DNA of 6,420 bases from Parachlamydiaceae bacterium (GCA_013817115.1 JACDDG010000145.1:1-6420); one strand, 5' to 3'; shown: positions 1-6,313, counted from the first letter of the stretch. Program-made: numbers and translations. Notes: generated by a model not told the origin, from the letters alone.

Positions 1-43
1 GATCAAAAACAGCCCATATTATAATATTGGGTCGTTTTTGATC
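1..43. terminator. Long imperfect hairpin, probable (bidirectional) terminator
   Basis: The outer arms pair perfectly for ten bases (1-10 gatcaaaaac with 34-43 gtttttgatc). After one mismatch and a possible G-U pair, the stem continues through CCC/GGG (13-15 with 29-31) into an AT-rich tip. The right arm carries a T5 run and the left arm an A5 run, so either strand would end in a U-rich half-stem. It probably ends a gene lying to the left of the window; no gene is visible here to confirm that. Confidence 0.5.
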
Positions 44-552
44 GCTTAATTCCGGGGCTTTCTTAAAGCCAAAAATCCAACATTTGGACGCACTTCGGTA
101 TACATAAATAGTGAAGCTTAGCTTCCCGCTTGTGACTATAGGCTAGCCTTACATTAAGGGCTGTAGATCCTCTGAAAATGAATATAATTAAACAGTTTTT
201 TTGAGGCATTGAAGATTTTGCAAATCGCTAACAGTCTTTTCTAAAGTCACAAATTCCGTCTGCAAAGGCTCTTAAACATACAATAATCGCCCTAAAGTAA
301 TTTTAAACCAGATTTTCATGCTGATGAGAGTTTTAGACCCGAGGGAAATTCTGAGAAATTTGGATCGTTTTTCTCAAGATGATAACACGAGCTCTATCGC
401 TACTTTCTCCATCTGTGACCTCTCTTAAAGAGGCGTGCCGTAAGCTACAAAACACTTTTTATGAGTTCTTAATTTTAGTTTGATTTAATAATAAAGCTAC
501 AGTAAATATATTTAAATTCTATCCGCGATTGCCCCGAGATGAAAAAAAGAAT
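44..552. other. Non-coding stretch upstream of the collagen-like gene
   Basis: About 510 bases hold no reading frame I can defend on either strand. Several small symmetries are present: a GGCTTT-ctt-AAAGCC hairpin at 56-70, the 13-nt palindrome gaagcttagcttc at 113-125, a TGAGAAA/TTTCTCA stem at 352-358 and 370-376, and CCTCT/AGAGG at 419-423 and 429-433. None is followed by a convincing T tract. The 23-nt sequence at 80-102 recurs inverted at the right end of the window. I recognise no riboswitch or small RNA family. Confidence 0.5.
80..102 (+). repeat. Left copy of a 23-nt inverted repeat shared with the window's right end
   Basis: This stretch starts acatttggacgcac and ends ttcggtata. It is the exact reverse complement of 6398-6420. 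Identity stops at base 103 on the inner side. On the outer side it cannot be followed, because the right copy runs into the window edge. The left copy overlaps a small ccaa-cat-ttgg symmetry at 77-87. A dispersed intergenic repeat is the simplest explanation. Confidence 0.8.
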
Positions 553-580
553 TTGACATGAATTTTGAAAAGAGTTAAAG
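553..580 (+). promoter_or_regulatory. Candidate sigma-70 type promoter of the collagen-like gene
   Basis: A perfect TTGACA (-35) lies at 553-558. The best-placed -10 at 16-17 nt spacing is only TTAAAG (575-580) or TAAAGC (576-581), each matching 3 of 6 consensus bases. Transcription would start about 30 nt before the ATG at 621. The strong -35 with a poor -10 leaves the assignment tentative. Confidence 0.35.
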
Positions 581-620
581 CTAATGTTTAAGTGCCTAAA
601 CCAAAAAACAAGGATCTTAT

Positions 621-1532
621 ATGAAAAAAATCTTATTTATTTGCAGTATGTTTATTGCAACCCAAACTTTTGCTGCTGATAACATGGATGTTAGCGTAAA
701 AGGATGCAGACAGGTCAGAGATTGTAAACCTGTTAGCGAGTGCAAACCGTCCCGCATTTGTGATGCAGGAGCTACAGGAGCTAGAGGACATGCAGGGTCA
801 AGAGGAGCTAAAGGCAAACGGGGCAAAAATGGCTCAAGAGGTTGCGATGGAGAGCGTGGTTTAAGAGGTCTTACGGGTTCTACAGGTCCTACAGGTCCTG
901 CAGGCAATGGCTCTGGTGCAACTGGAGCAACTGGATCAACAGGCGCAACAGGCGCAACAGGCGCAACAGGAGCAACAGGAGCAACAGGAGCAACAGGAGC
1001 AACAGGAGCTACTGGCTTAGCTGCGGCTGGTTCTATTATTCCTTTAGCTTCAGGGTCAGTACCTGTTGTTTTGACTTCTGTCGGCCTTGATGGGACAGTT
1101 CCTGCAATCGCAACTGGAGCTGCTGTGGGCTTTGGCAGTTCATCAATTATCAGTCCTTTTACTCCAGATGGGACAATAACTCTTGACGGCCTTACTCCTC
1201 CTGGAGACTTTTCATTTACAGTGCCACGTGCAGGTACACTTACATCCATCGCTGCTACTTTTACACCTCTGCTTGGGGTTGCGGTGCCGGAAGGCGTAAT
1301 TATAGAAGCCTCTGTATTCAGGGCCTTCGAAGGTAGTACTACATTTAGTCAAGTCGGTGAAGTACCTCTTGTGTTTAATGGTGCTATATTTCAAGGCATA
1401 GCTCCTTTAGCCGTAGCTTTAAATCCTGAAGATAGGGTGCTAGTAGTATTTTCAGCAACTTCTACAACAGGTACTCCAATTACTTCAGTAGTTGTATCTG
1501 GTTTTGCAAGTGCAGGACTTACAATTCAATAA
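621..1532 (+). CDS. Secreted collagen-like protein with BclB-type C-terminal domain
   Basis: This 303-residue protein has four visible parts. (1) Residues 1-18 form a signal peptide (MKKILFI..., hydrophobic core, cleavage likely after TFA). (2) Residues 29-47 hold four cysteines at exact six-residue spacing (29, 35, 41, 47), rich in Lys, Arg and Pro. (3) Residues 50-131 are collagen-like: 15 Gly-X-Y triplets, many with Arg or Lys, a four-residue break at 95-98, then 11 triplets, ten of them GAT and one GST. (4) Residues 138-303 form a Cys-free, Ser/Thr/Val-rich domain. Its IIPLASG start, [32 protein letters not shown] and FASAGL segments match my memory of the BclB exosporium glycoprotein tail. 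The ATG has AAGGA six nt upstream and the gene ends at a strong terminator, so it appears monocistronic. By analogy with BclA/BclB and Legionella Lcl it should form trimeric stalks, with the C-terminal domain nucleating trimerisation at or outside the cell surface. That role, and possible Thr glycosylation in the GAT tract, are inferred. Horizontal acquisition is plausible. Confidence 0.88.
   Translation: MKKILFICSMFIATQTFAADNMDVSVKGCRQVRDCKPVSECKPSRICDAGATGARGHAGSRGAKGKRGKNGSRGCDGERGLRGLTGSTGPTGPAGNGSGATGATGSTGATGATGATGATGATGATGATGATGLAAAGSIIPLASGSVPVVLTSVGLDGTVPAIATGAAVGFGSSSIISPFTPDGTITLDGLTPPGDFSFTVPRAGTLTSIAATFTPLLGVAVPEGVIIEASVFRAFEGSTTFSQVGEVPLVFNGAIFQGIAPLAVALNPEDRVLVVFSATSTTGTPITSVVVSGFASAGLTIQ
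915..1013 (+). repeat. 9-bp tandem repeat encoding Gly-Ala-Thr triplets
   Basis: Eleven consecutive 9-bp units encode GAT (one GST). Within them are three identical ggcgcaaca copies and then four identical ggagcaaca copies (969-1004), bordered by slightly divergent units. The nearly identical DNA, where synonymous codons would serve equally, points to recent expansion by slippage or recombination. Gain or loss of units keeps the frame and changes only stalk length. Confidence 0.9.
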
Positions 1533-1576
1533 GAATTTTCTTGCTTATCAAGCGCTCAAAAAGCAAGCTTGATTTG

Positions 1577-1611
1577 ATCGCCTCGACTTTAAAGTCGAGG
1601 CGATTTTTTTT
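1577..1611 (+). terminator. Rho-independent terminator of the collagen-like gene
   Basis: A perfect 14-bp inverted repeat (1577-1590 atcgcctcgacttt with 1591-1604) is followed by eight T residues at 1604-1611, 44 nt after the stop codon. This is a textbook intrinsic terminator for the rightward transcript. Confidence 0.92.
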
Positions 1612-1743
1612 ATCCCTCCAAATATCCCATAAGACATGTCAACGAATTTAATCTCGATAAACCTCCTGTTTTTTTAAGCGTTTGCTCAAATTTAGGCTAT
1701 AGCATATTCATTACTTTAATTTCATGACTCCTTCGAGGTCTAG

Positions 1744-1926
1744 ATGAAAAAATTCCTTTTTATTGGAGGCTCCTTTTACAGGCGATACAGCAGCTGCGAC
1801 TACAAGAATTTATTAAAGGATGTAAGCGAACGCAAGCCAGATGGTAGATCAGATCAAAAATTGCGATGGTCTGCGTTTGGTCCCTCTCCAAGATCTATTA
1901 CAGAAAATTGGGAGAAATCATCTTAA
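1744..1926 (+). pseudogene. Short frame with signal-peptide-like start, probably a decayed gene
   Basis: A 60-codon frame starts MKKFLFIGG after a plausible ribosome binding site (GAGGT, 4 nt before the ATG), then becomes polar and unlike any protein I know. The start recalls MKKILFI of the collagen-like protein. After it, short plausible segments lie in other frames: FTGDTAAATTRI in one, and KGCK, then QIKNCDGLRL, in another, weakly echoing KGCR and [10 protein letters not shown] of that protein. A frameshifted remnant of a secreted paralogue is one reading. A chance frame, or a real but unrecognised small protein, cannot be excluded. Confidence 0.25.
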
Positions 1927-2116
1927 TTTTACGCATAAGTTTTCTTGGTGCTATTTCAGATGATGATGTTAAAATGTTTCAACGCCTTCGGGATGCTATC
2001 AAGATTGTCATTAGGGTCTTTGCAGTCGTTAAGGTCATTTGCCTTAATTGTCCTTATTGTCATTCGTCGTAAATTCACAACTTGAAAAAAATTCATCTTT
2101 TATTTCTTTTTTTATC

Positions 2117-2145
2117 TTGTGCATGAAATCTACTTTTGTTAATCT
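2117..2145 (+). promoter_or_regulatory. Promoter of tRNA-Leu
   Basis: TTGTGC (2117-2122) and TAATCT (2140-2145) are separated by exactly 17 nt and match 4 of 6 consensus bases each. Transcription would begin about six to ten bases downstream, just ahead of the mature tRNA 5' end at 2156. Confidence 0.55.
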
Positions 2146-2155
2146 AGTTTTTCAT

Positions 2156-2238
2156 GCGGAAGTGGCGGAATGGTATACGCGCTACCTTGAGGTGGTAGTG
2201 GGAGTAATCCCGTGGGGGTTCGAGTCCCCCCTTTCGCA
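2156..2238 (+). tRNA. tRNA-Leu (anticodon GAG)
   Basis: The class II tRNA folds completely. The acceptor stem is GCGGAAG/CTTTCGC (one G-U). The D stem is GCG/CGC, with GG at 2172-2173 in a fairly short D loop. The anticodon stem is CTACC/GGTAG with loop TTGAGGT, placing GAG at 2189-2191. The long variable arm has a GGGA/TCCC stem. The T arm is GGGGG-TTCGAGT-CCCCC. The discriminator is A, as expected for leucine, and the 3' CCA is not encoded (ATT follows). It reads CUC and CUU leucine codons. Confidence 0.97.
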
Positions 2239-2311
2239 TTTCTTATCTAATCTCTCTTTTGTAGCAAAAATATAGCACGAATTAGAATCACGTTTTTTTA
2301 TTCAACCTTTT

Positions 2312-2455
2312 TTTAAATCATAAGTTGACGCTGTAAACATCGTAATTGGTGGATTTTTTTGTAGGATGCTCATGAGGGGAAAGATGAGCATGATAATTTA
2401 AGATAAAAAATTTATTTTAAATAAACATCGTTTGCAGCGTCAACTTATGTTTAAA
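2312..2455. repeat. MITE-like inverted-repeat element between tRNA-Leu and recO
   Basis: Two arms of about 26 nt (2312-2338 and 2430-2455) are inverted copies with a perfect 15-bp core, cataagttgacgctg (2319-2333, complement at 2435-2449), extended by near-identical TGTAAAC/TGCAAAC and flanked by TTTAAA on both sides. Inside, ATGCTCAT (2366-2373) and ATGAGCAT (2384-2391) form a second stem, and taaacatcgt occurs as a direct repeat at 2334 and 2422. No reading frame fits inside. A-rich rather than T-rich tracts follow the stem on both strands, so it is a poor intrinsic terminator. A small non-autonomous transposon, with TTTAAA as possible target duplication, is the likelier reading. Confidence 0.6.
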
Positions 2456-2500
2456 AAAGATTGAGCATGGAATTTTTCTTTAAGGCATTCGAAAACGAAA

Positions 2501-3184
2501 TTAACCCAAAAGCGATTCAAACAGCCAATCAATCTTCTCTTTAAGACCCAAATCCATCACACTCTCCTCTATTAGCGGAAGCGAACGGCTAAACGCCAAC
2601 GTAAAAACTGCTTGAGCTTCAAAAGCTGTCAAGGATATACCTTGATCGGGTTTATGCTCTTTACAAAAATTTTCCCCTTGAACGATATAATGATTAACCA
2701 GATCCTCGTTACATTGCTTGCAGTGGGGGGTAAGCCCGAAAAGACCTTCATGTCTTAGCAACTTCAGTTGAAAACTACTCACAAGATTTTGAACCTGCTT
2801 AGCTTGCGCTTGCGATAACCTTTCCATATAACAAATAAGCAGCTCATAAACCAAGTGAGCGGGTTTAAGCTCAACTTGTGTCGCCGTAAGGCTTTTAACT
2901 AATGCACAGGCACCTTCAAGGCGCTCAAGAGATTCTCTAAGTCCAAGATGGTAATTGATAACAGATTTTTCCTGGCAAAGAAAAAGTGTGCTTTGACGTT
3001 TAGCGTATATAAATTCTGCCTGAGTCAACGGGGCAGTGGAAGTGGCTTTCTTTTGATTTCTATAAGCGCCTTTAACAATTAATTTTATGAGTCCTTCTTC
3101 GCGAGTGAAGACTGTCAAAATTTGGTCGTAATCTCCGTATTTTAAGGCGTGAAGGACTACGCCTTCACTTTTATGTATTTCCAT
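2501..3184 (-). CDS. recO: DNA repair protein RecO
   Basis: RecO is the recombination mediator of the RecFOR pathway: it binds ssDNA and SSB, helps RecR load RecA at gaps, and can anneal strands. The 227-residue product has the family layout and near-usual length (about 240). The N-terminal OB fold is announced by EGVVLHALKYGDYDQILTVF and GLIKLIVKGA, a helical middle follows, and a zinc-finger-like CxxC...CxxH lies in the last third (Cys155, Cys158, Cys174, His177). The ATG lies only 9 nt downstream of the pabB stop with no clear Shine-Dalgarno, so translation probably depends on coupling to pabB. It is the last gene of the leftward operon; no convincing intrinsic terminator follows it. Confidence 0.93.
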   Translation of the reverse strand: MEIHKSEGVVLHALKYGDYDQILTVFTREEGLIKLIVKGAYRNQKKATSTAPLTQAEFIYAKRQSTLFLCQEKSVINYHLGLRESLERLEGACALVKSLTATQVELKPAHLVYELLICYMERLSQAQAKQVQNLVSSFQLKLLRHEGLFGLTPHCKQCNEDLVNHYIVQGENFCKEHKPDQGISLTAFEAQAVFTLAFSRSLPLIEESVMDLGLKEKIDWLFESLLG

Positions 3185-3193
3185 AGTATTTGG

Positions 3194-4726
3194 TTACCAT
3201 TGCACTCCTAAGGATTTGAAAATAGAATCTCCTTTTTGGAGCGTTTCTGCATACTCTTGTTCCGGATCGGAATCTGCAACAATCGCTCCGCCAAGCTGAA
3301 GGTCGATACGCCCATCTTGCACGACTGCCGTACGAATGGCAATATTGAATTCGAAATCACCATTGTCACAAAAATAACCCAGGGATCCTGTGTAAATGCC
3401 GCGTGGACGGTTTTCCATCGCTTCAATCACCTCGATCGCTTTTAATTTAGGACACCCTGTGATTGAACCTCCGGGAAAACAGCTACGAATGAGATCAAGC
3501 GGGTGAAGATCTGGAACCGCACAGGAACTGATAGTGGCTACCAAATGAAAAACATTGTCGTAAGCTTCGCAACCCCAAATTTCTTCTGTTTTTACGCTTG
3601 CTGGAAGACTGATTTTCCCCAGATCATTTCTCATCAGATCAACAATCATGAGCAGTTCCGCGCGATCTTTTTCAGACGTAAGTAATTGGTGACGATTACA
3701 AGCATCTTGTTCTGGTGTGACACCGCGGGCAATTGTACCTTTAATTGGGCGAGATAACAGTTGATTTCCCTTTTTTTGCAAAAATAATTCAGGGGAAGAG
3801 CATGCTATTGCAAAATTTGGAAGCTTAAAATAAGCAGAATAGGGAGCCGGATTAATTTTTGTTAAGGAATCAAAAAGATCGAAAGGATCTAAGGAGTTTA
3901 ATGGTTTTAAGGGGTCTATAATCGAATGCAAAATAAATTGCTGAGAAAGATTTGCTTGATAGACATCTCCTTCATGGATGAGTTCTTGAATGCGTTTTAC
4001 CTTGCTTATATAGCTTGATTTAGATTCTCTTTTTTCAACAAAGCATAAGTTTTGCAGGTAAGCTTGTCGGGTGGCCGAATTTTCGTTGTAGTTATCGTTG
4101 TCATTTTCGTTATCTTTTTGATACAAAAAATGAGACCACCAGTCTGGATCTAGCAATTGCTTCATTGATTGCTGTTCCTTGGTGCCAAGTTTTTCTTGCC
4201 AATCTTCTGCAATAATAAGTTCTGTAGATCCTGTACTGTGGTCTATAGCAATGACTAAGGCTGTGCGCTGGAAGTAACTGTCGGGCGTCGTCGCCGGATT
4301 AAATGTATTGGTATTGACTGACTTTTGCTGATCGGCGTAATGCCCCATTTCATACCCAAAAAATCCAAAGTAAGAGGGGTGGGAAGGGGAAGCTTTGAAA
4401 ATTTTTGAATCCTTTTCATTAGGATTAAATGATGGAAGTAACCGTTTTAGGCCTTCCCAAGGACACAAAGTGAGGTGTTTTTCATTTTTGTTTAGCTGTT
4501 GTTTCCATTGCAGATTACCATATACCCAAATTTGTTCCACTGGGAATAGCGCCAAATAAGAACAGGATTTTGCTTTAGTGCGGAGCAATTGCGACGAAGC
4601 GTTACTATTTTCTTTGTTCTCGCCAGAATAAAGTAAACAAGTCCCTTCCTCGTGCGAAAAAAAGCGTGCTAGACGGAGCAGGCTCAGGCGGTCAACTGGG
4701 AAAGCCAACTTAAGGATATTAACCAT
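3194..4726 (-). CDS. pabB: Aminodeoxychorismate synthase component I (PabB)
   Basis: PabB converts chorismate plus ammonia, supplied by PabA, to 4-amino-4-deoxychorismate, the precursor of p-aminobenzoate and folate. The 510-residue protein belongs to the anthranilate synthase I/chorismate-binding family. The conserved C-terminal half includes SRPIKGT (327-331), ELLMIVDLMRNDLG (357-370), HLVATISS (394-401), FPGGSITGCPKLKA (417-430) and RGIYTGSLG (442-450). Lys329 in PIKGT is the PabB-type residue; anthranilate synthases usually have PIAGT, so TrpE is disfavoured. The protein is longer than E. coli PabB (453), partly through an Asn/Asp/Glu stretch (205-216) and a DPLKPLNSLDPFDLFDSL segment (271-288). 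The ATG overlaps the pabA stop by 8 nt (ATGGTTAA). A GGAG lies 10 nt upstream, inside pabA. Confidence 0.95.
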   Translation of the reverse strand: MVNILKLAFPVDRLSLLRLARFFSHEEGTCLLYSGENKENSNASSQLLRTKAKSCSYLALFPVEQIWVYGNLQWKQQLNKNEKHLTLCPWEGLKRLLPSFNPNEKDSKIFKASPSHPSYFGFFGYEMGHYADQQKSVNTNTFNPATTPDSYFQRTALVIAIDHSTGSTELIIAEDWQEKLGTKEQQSMKQLLDPDWWSHFLYQKDNENDNDNYNENSATRQAYLQNLCFVEKRESKSSYISKVKRIQELIHEGDVYQANLSQQFILHSIIDPLKPLNSLDPFDLFDSLTKINPAPYSAYFKLPNFAIACSSPELFLQKKGNQLLSRPIKGTIARGVTPEQDACNRHQLLTSEKDRAELLMIVDLMRNDLGKISLPASVKTEEIWGCEAYDNVFHLVATISSCAVPDLHPLDLIRSCFPGGSITGCPKLKAIEVIEAMENRPRGIYTGSLGYFCDNGDFEFNIAIRTAVVQDGRIDLQLGGAIVADSDPEQEYAETLQKGDSIFKSLGVQW

Positions 4727-5321
4727 TTAAAAAATTCTCCAAAATTAGCATCCCGGATTCTGTAAGCACTGATTCCGGATGAAATTGCACTCCTTCGAGC
4801 GGGTGTTCGCGATGACGAACTCCCATGATTTCGCCCTCTTTGGTGACAGCAGTGATTTCGAGAAAAGGGGGCAGGTTCGCTCTTTCAATCACGAGGGAGT
4901 GGTAGCGTGTGGCAAGAAAATTCTGCGGAACTCCAGTGAAGATTCCTTTACCATCATGTTGAATGCGACTTTGCTTGCCGTGTATGGGTTTTTCTGCACG
5001 TACAATGTTAGCCCCATAAATTTCACCTAGGCATTGATGGCCTAAACAAACCCCAAGCACCGGAATTTTACCTGTAACTTCACGAATTAAAGAGTTAGAT
5101 ATGCCAGCTTTAGAGGGGCGTCCAGGTCCGGGCCCAACAACAACCCAAGTCGGGTTTAGAGCTAAACATTCGTCGACTGTTACCGGCGTATTTCGCAATA
5201 CCTGAACTGTAACGCCTAAGGACTGAAAACTCTGCACGAGATTATAGGTAAATGAATCGAAATTATCGATAAGTAGTAATTGTTTGATGGCTTTTCTTCT
5301 TATTTTTGAAGGTAGTTCCAA
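4719..5321 (-). CDS. pabA: Aminodeoxychorismate synthase component II, glutamine amidotransferase (PabA)
   Basis: PabA is the class I glutaminase subunit that releases ammonia for PabB. The 200-residue protein starts its conserved core with LLLIDNFDSFTYNL and has the oxyanion motif VVGPGPGRP (61-69). The nucleophile region is GVCLGHQ with Cys92, and the catalytic His181 and Glu183 lie in QFHPES. This subfamily also serves as TrpG in some bacteria; pairing with a PIKGT-type PabB argues for PabA, though a dual role is possible. The start is a TTG at 5319-5321: there is no ATG or GTG between the in-frame TGA upstream and the core. It begins 22 nt inside the end of maf and lacks a clear ribosome binding site, suggesting coupled translation. 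The extra 13 residues before the core are less certain. Confidence 0.94.
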   Translation of the reverse strand: MELPSKIRRKAIKQLLLIDNFDSFTYNLVQSFQSLGVTVQVLRNTPVTVDECLALNPTWVVVGPGPGRPSKAGISNSLIREVTGKIPVLGVCLGHQCLGEIYGANIVRAEKPIHGKQSRIQHDGKGIFTGVPQNFLATRYHSLVIERANLPPFLEITAVTKEGEIMGVRHREHPLEGVQFHPESVLTESGMLILENFLNG

Positions 5322-5884
5322 AGTTCAATGTCGATTTCTTGCAATAATTTTCTAACAGTATTAATGGGAAGGCCAATAACATTATAATAGCATCCATCGA
5401 TCTTTTTGACAATAAGGCCCCCGGCCATTTGCAGTTGATAGCTTCCGGCTTTATCGTAGAGGTGTAATTTACTGTGATATTCGCTAATTTGTTGGGGAGT
5501 TAAACGATTAAACAGCACTCGAGTCTCTTCTGATTGGTGATATTTAACTCCGTTATAGCAAAGTGCGACACCTGTATAAACGCTATGCCATTCCCCAGAA
5601 AGTTCTGTGAGAGTTGCGATGGCATCTTCTTCATTTCTTGGTTTGCCATAAACTTTACCGTGGCGGTAGACGATTGTATCGGCGCCAAGAATTGCAGCAT
5701 TTGGATATTGTGCGGTGAGGGCAGAGGCTTTTTCTAGTGCGAGGGTGCTGACATATGTTTCAGGGTTGCCGGTAAAAGGAACAATGGATTCGTCGAAGTC
5801 CGAGGAGATTTGTTCAAAGGGGAGTGTGAAGTAGTTCAGTATTTCTTTTCTGCGAGCGGATTGCGAAGCTAAGATGAGTTGCAT
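5300..5884 (-). CDS. maf: Maf-like nucleoside triphosphate pyrophosphatase
   Basis: Maf proteins hydrolyse certain canonical (dTTP, UTP, CTP) and modified nucleoside triphosphates to monophosphates and have been tied to septum inhibition in Bacillus. From the chosen ATG the protein has 194 residues, the usual family size. It begins LILASQSARRKEIL, the phosphate-binding S-x-S-x-R-R motif. It then shows SSDFDES (27-33), GADTIV (67-72, Asp69 as likely catalytic base), GKP (80-82), YTGVAL (103-108), DKAGSYQLQ (144-152) and YYNVIGLP (166-173). I prefer the ATG at 5884 to the in-frame TTG at 5902, because families start directly before the LILAS strand and an AGG lies 7 nt upstream. Its last 22 nt overlap pabA. 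Substrate preference cannot be read from the sequence. Confidence 0.93.
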   Translation of the reverse strand: MQLILASQSARRKEILNYFTLPFEQISSDFDESIVPFTGNPETYVSTLALEKASALTAQYPNAAILGADTIVYRHGKVYGKPRNEEDAIATLTELSGEWHSVYTGVALCYNGVKYHQSEETRVLFNRLTPQQISEYHSKLHLYDKAGSYQLQMAGGLIVKKIDGCYYNVIGLPINTVRKLLQEIDIELWNYLQK

Positions 5885-5927
5885 ATTAATGCCTATTTTC
5901 AAGGTTTCTAGGGTTTATGATTGTTTT

Positions 5928-6245
5928 CTAGTGTATAAAAAGTTGTGCGAGGAGAGAAAATTTTAAATGTGTGCTGGTCAGTTTGGGGCAATAGGTGAGA
6001 AGTTTCTGAGTCATTTGAAGTTCATAAGCTTTAATTTCAGCTAGGGTAAGTTTTTCTTCTGGGAGATAATGTCCAACGTATTTTTTATTATCGTAATGAA
6101 TTTCCCGAAATTCTTGTGAATCTACAGGTGTGACAGTCAAGCTTTTCCATTCGTGGCTGCTATTTAGGTGCATCTTCAATTCAGAAGAGAGGAAAAAACC
6201 GGCGAAAAGTTTTGTTGTAGCTTTTGATGAAGTGCTCTTATCCAT
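5928..6245 (-). CDS. Small hypothetical protein, first gene of the leftward operon
   Basis: This 105-residue product is not one I recognise. A good ribosome binding site (AGAGGG, 4 nt before the ATG) and its place 43 nt ahead of maf on the same strand support it as a real gene and probable start of the operon. It has no signal peptide or obvious membrane span. The N-terminus is Ser/Thr/Lys-rich. The middle (KLFAGFFLSSELKMHL, then HYDNKKYVGHYLPEEKLTLAEI) alternates hydrophobic and charged residues and continues into a predicted amphipathic helix (LAEIKAYELQMTQKLL). The only cysteine is in TYCPKL. A lineage-restricted conserved protein is the most likely status; function unknown. Confidence 0.65.
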   Translation of the reverse strand: MDKSTSSKATTKLFAGFFLSSELKMHLNSSHEWKSLTVTPVDSQEFREIHYDNKKYVGHYLPEEKLTLAEIKAYELQMTQKLLTYCPKLTSTHLKFSLLAQLFIH

Positions 6246-6268
6246 GTTACCCTCTGCAAAGGTACTAA

Positions 6269-6295
6269 GATATAAGTTAATGCAATAAAATTCAA
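6269..6295 (-). promoter_or_regulatory. Weak candidate promoter of the leftward operon
   Basis: On the minus strand TTGAAT (6290-6295) and TATATC (6269-6274) are separated by 15 nt, shorter than ideal. They lie 24 nt or more upstream of the start codon at 6245, within an AT-rich stretch. The position is right for the first operon gene, but the spacing makes the call tentative. Confidence 0.3.
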
Positions 6296-6313
6296 GATAT
6301 TCATTATTTTACA

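Noticed and set aside
915..1013. Repeat tract as a CRISPR array
   Set aside because: The units are 9-bp, contiguous and without spacers, and they code for GAT triplets in frame.
842..1090. Plus-strand frame with Asn-Arg-Ser repeats
   Set aside because: Alternative-frame reading of the same Gly-X-Y repeats with no start signal.
617..1249. Long minus-strand frame rich in Ala-Pro-Val repeats
   Set aside because: It is the antisense shadow of the 9-bp repeats in the collagen-like gene, which has a signal peptide, ribosome binding site, domain match and terminator on the plus strand.
1866..2072. 68-codon plus-strand frame
   Set aside because: No ribosome binding site, hydrophobic low-information product, and overlap with the equally uncertain frame at 1744.
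2156..2238. tRNA-Leu as an attachment site of an integrated element
   Set aside because: I found no second copy of the tRNA 3' end and no integrase in the window.
2048..2275. 75-codon frame over the tRNA
   Set aside because: It runs straight through a fully folding tRNA-Leu and encodes nothing recognisable.
2312..2455. Inverted repeat as a simple bidirectional intrinsic terminator
   Set aside because: The spacer between arms is ~90 nt and A-rich, not T-rich, tracts follow the stem on each strand; some role in ending transcription remains possible.
3194..5321. Gene pair as anthranilate synthase trpE/trpG
   Set aside because: The large subunit has PIKGT, the PabB-type lysine, instead of PIAGT, and no other trp genes are near.
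4779..5737. Plus-strand frames at 4779-5030 and 5534-5737
   Set aside because: Both are antisense to clearly identified pabA and maf, with no supporting signals.
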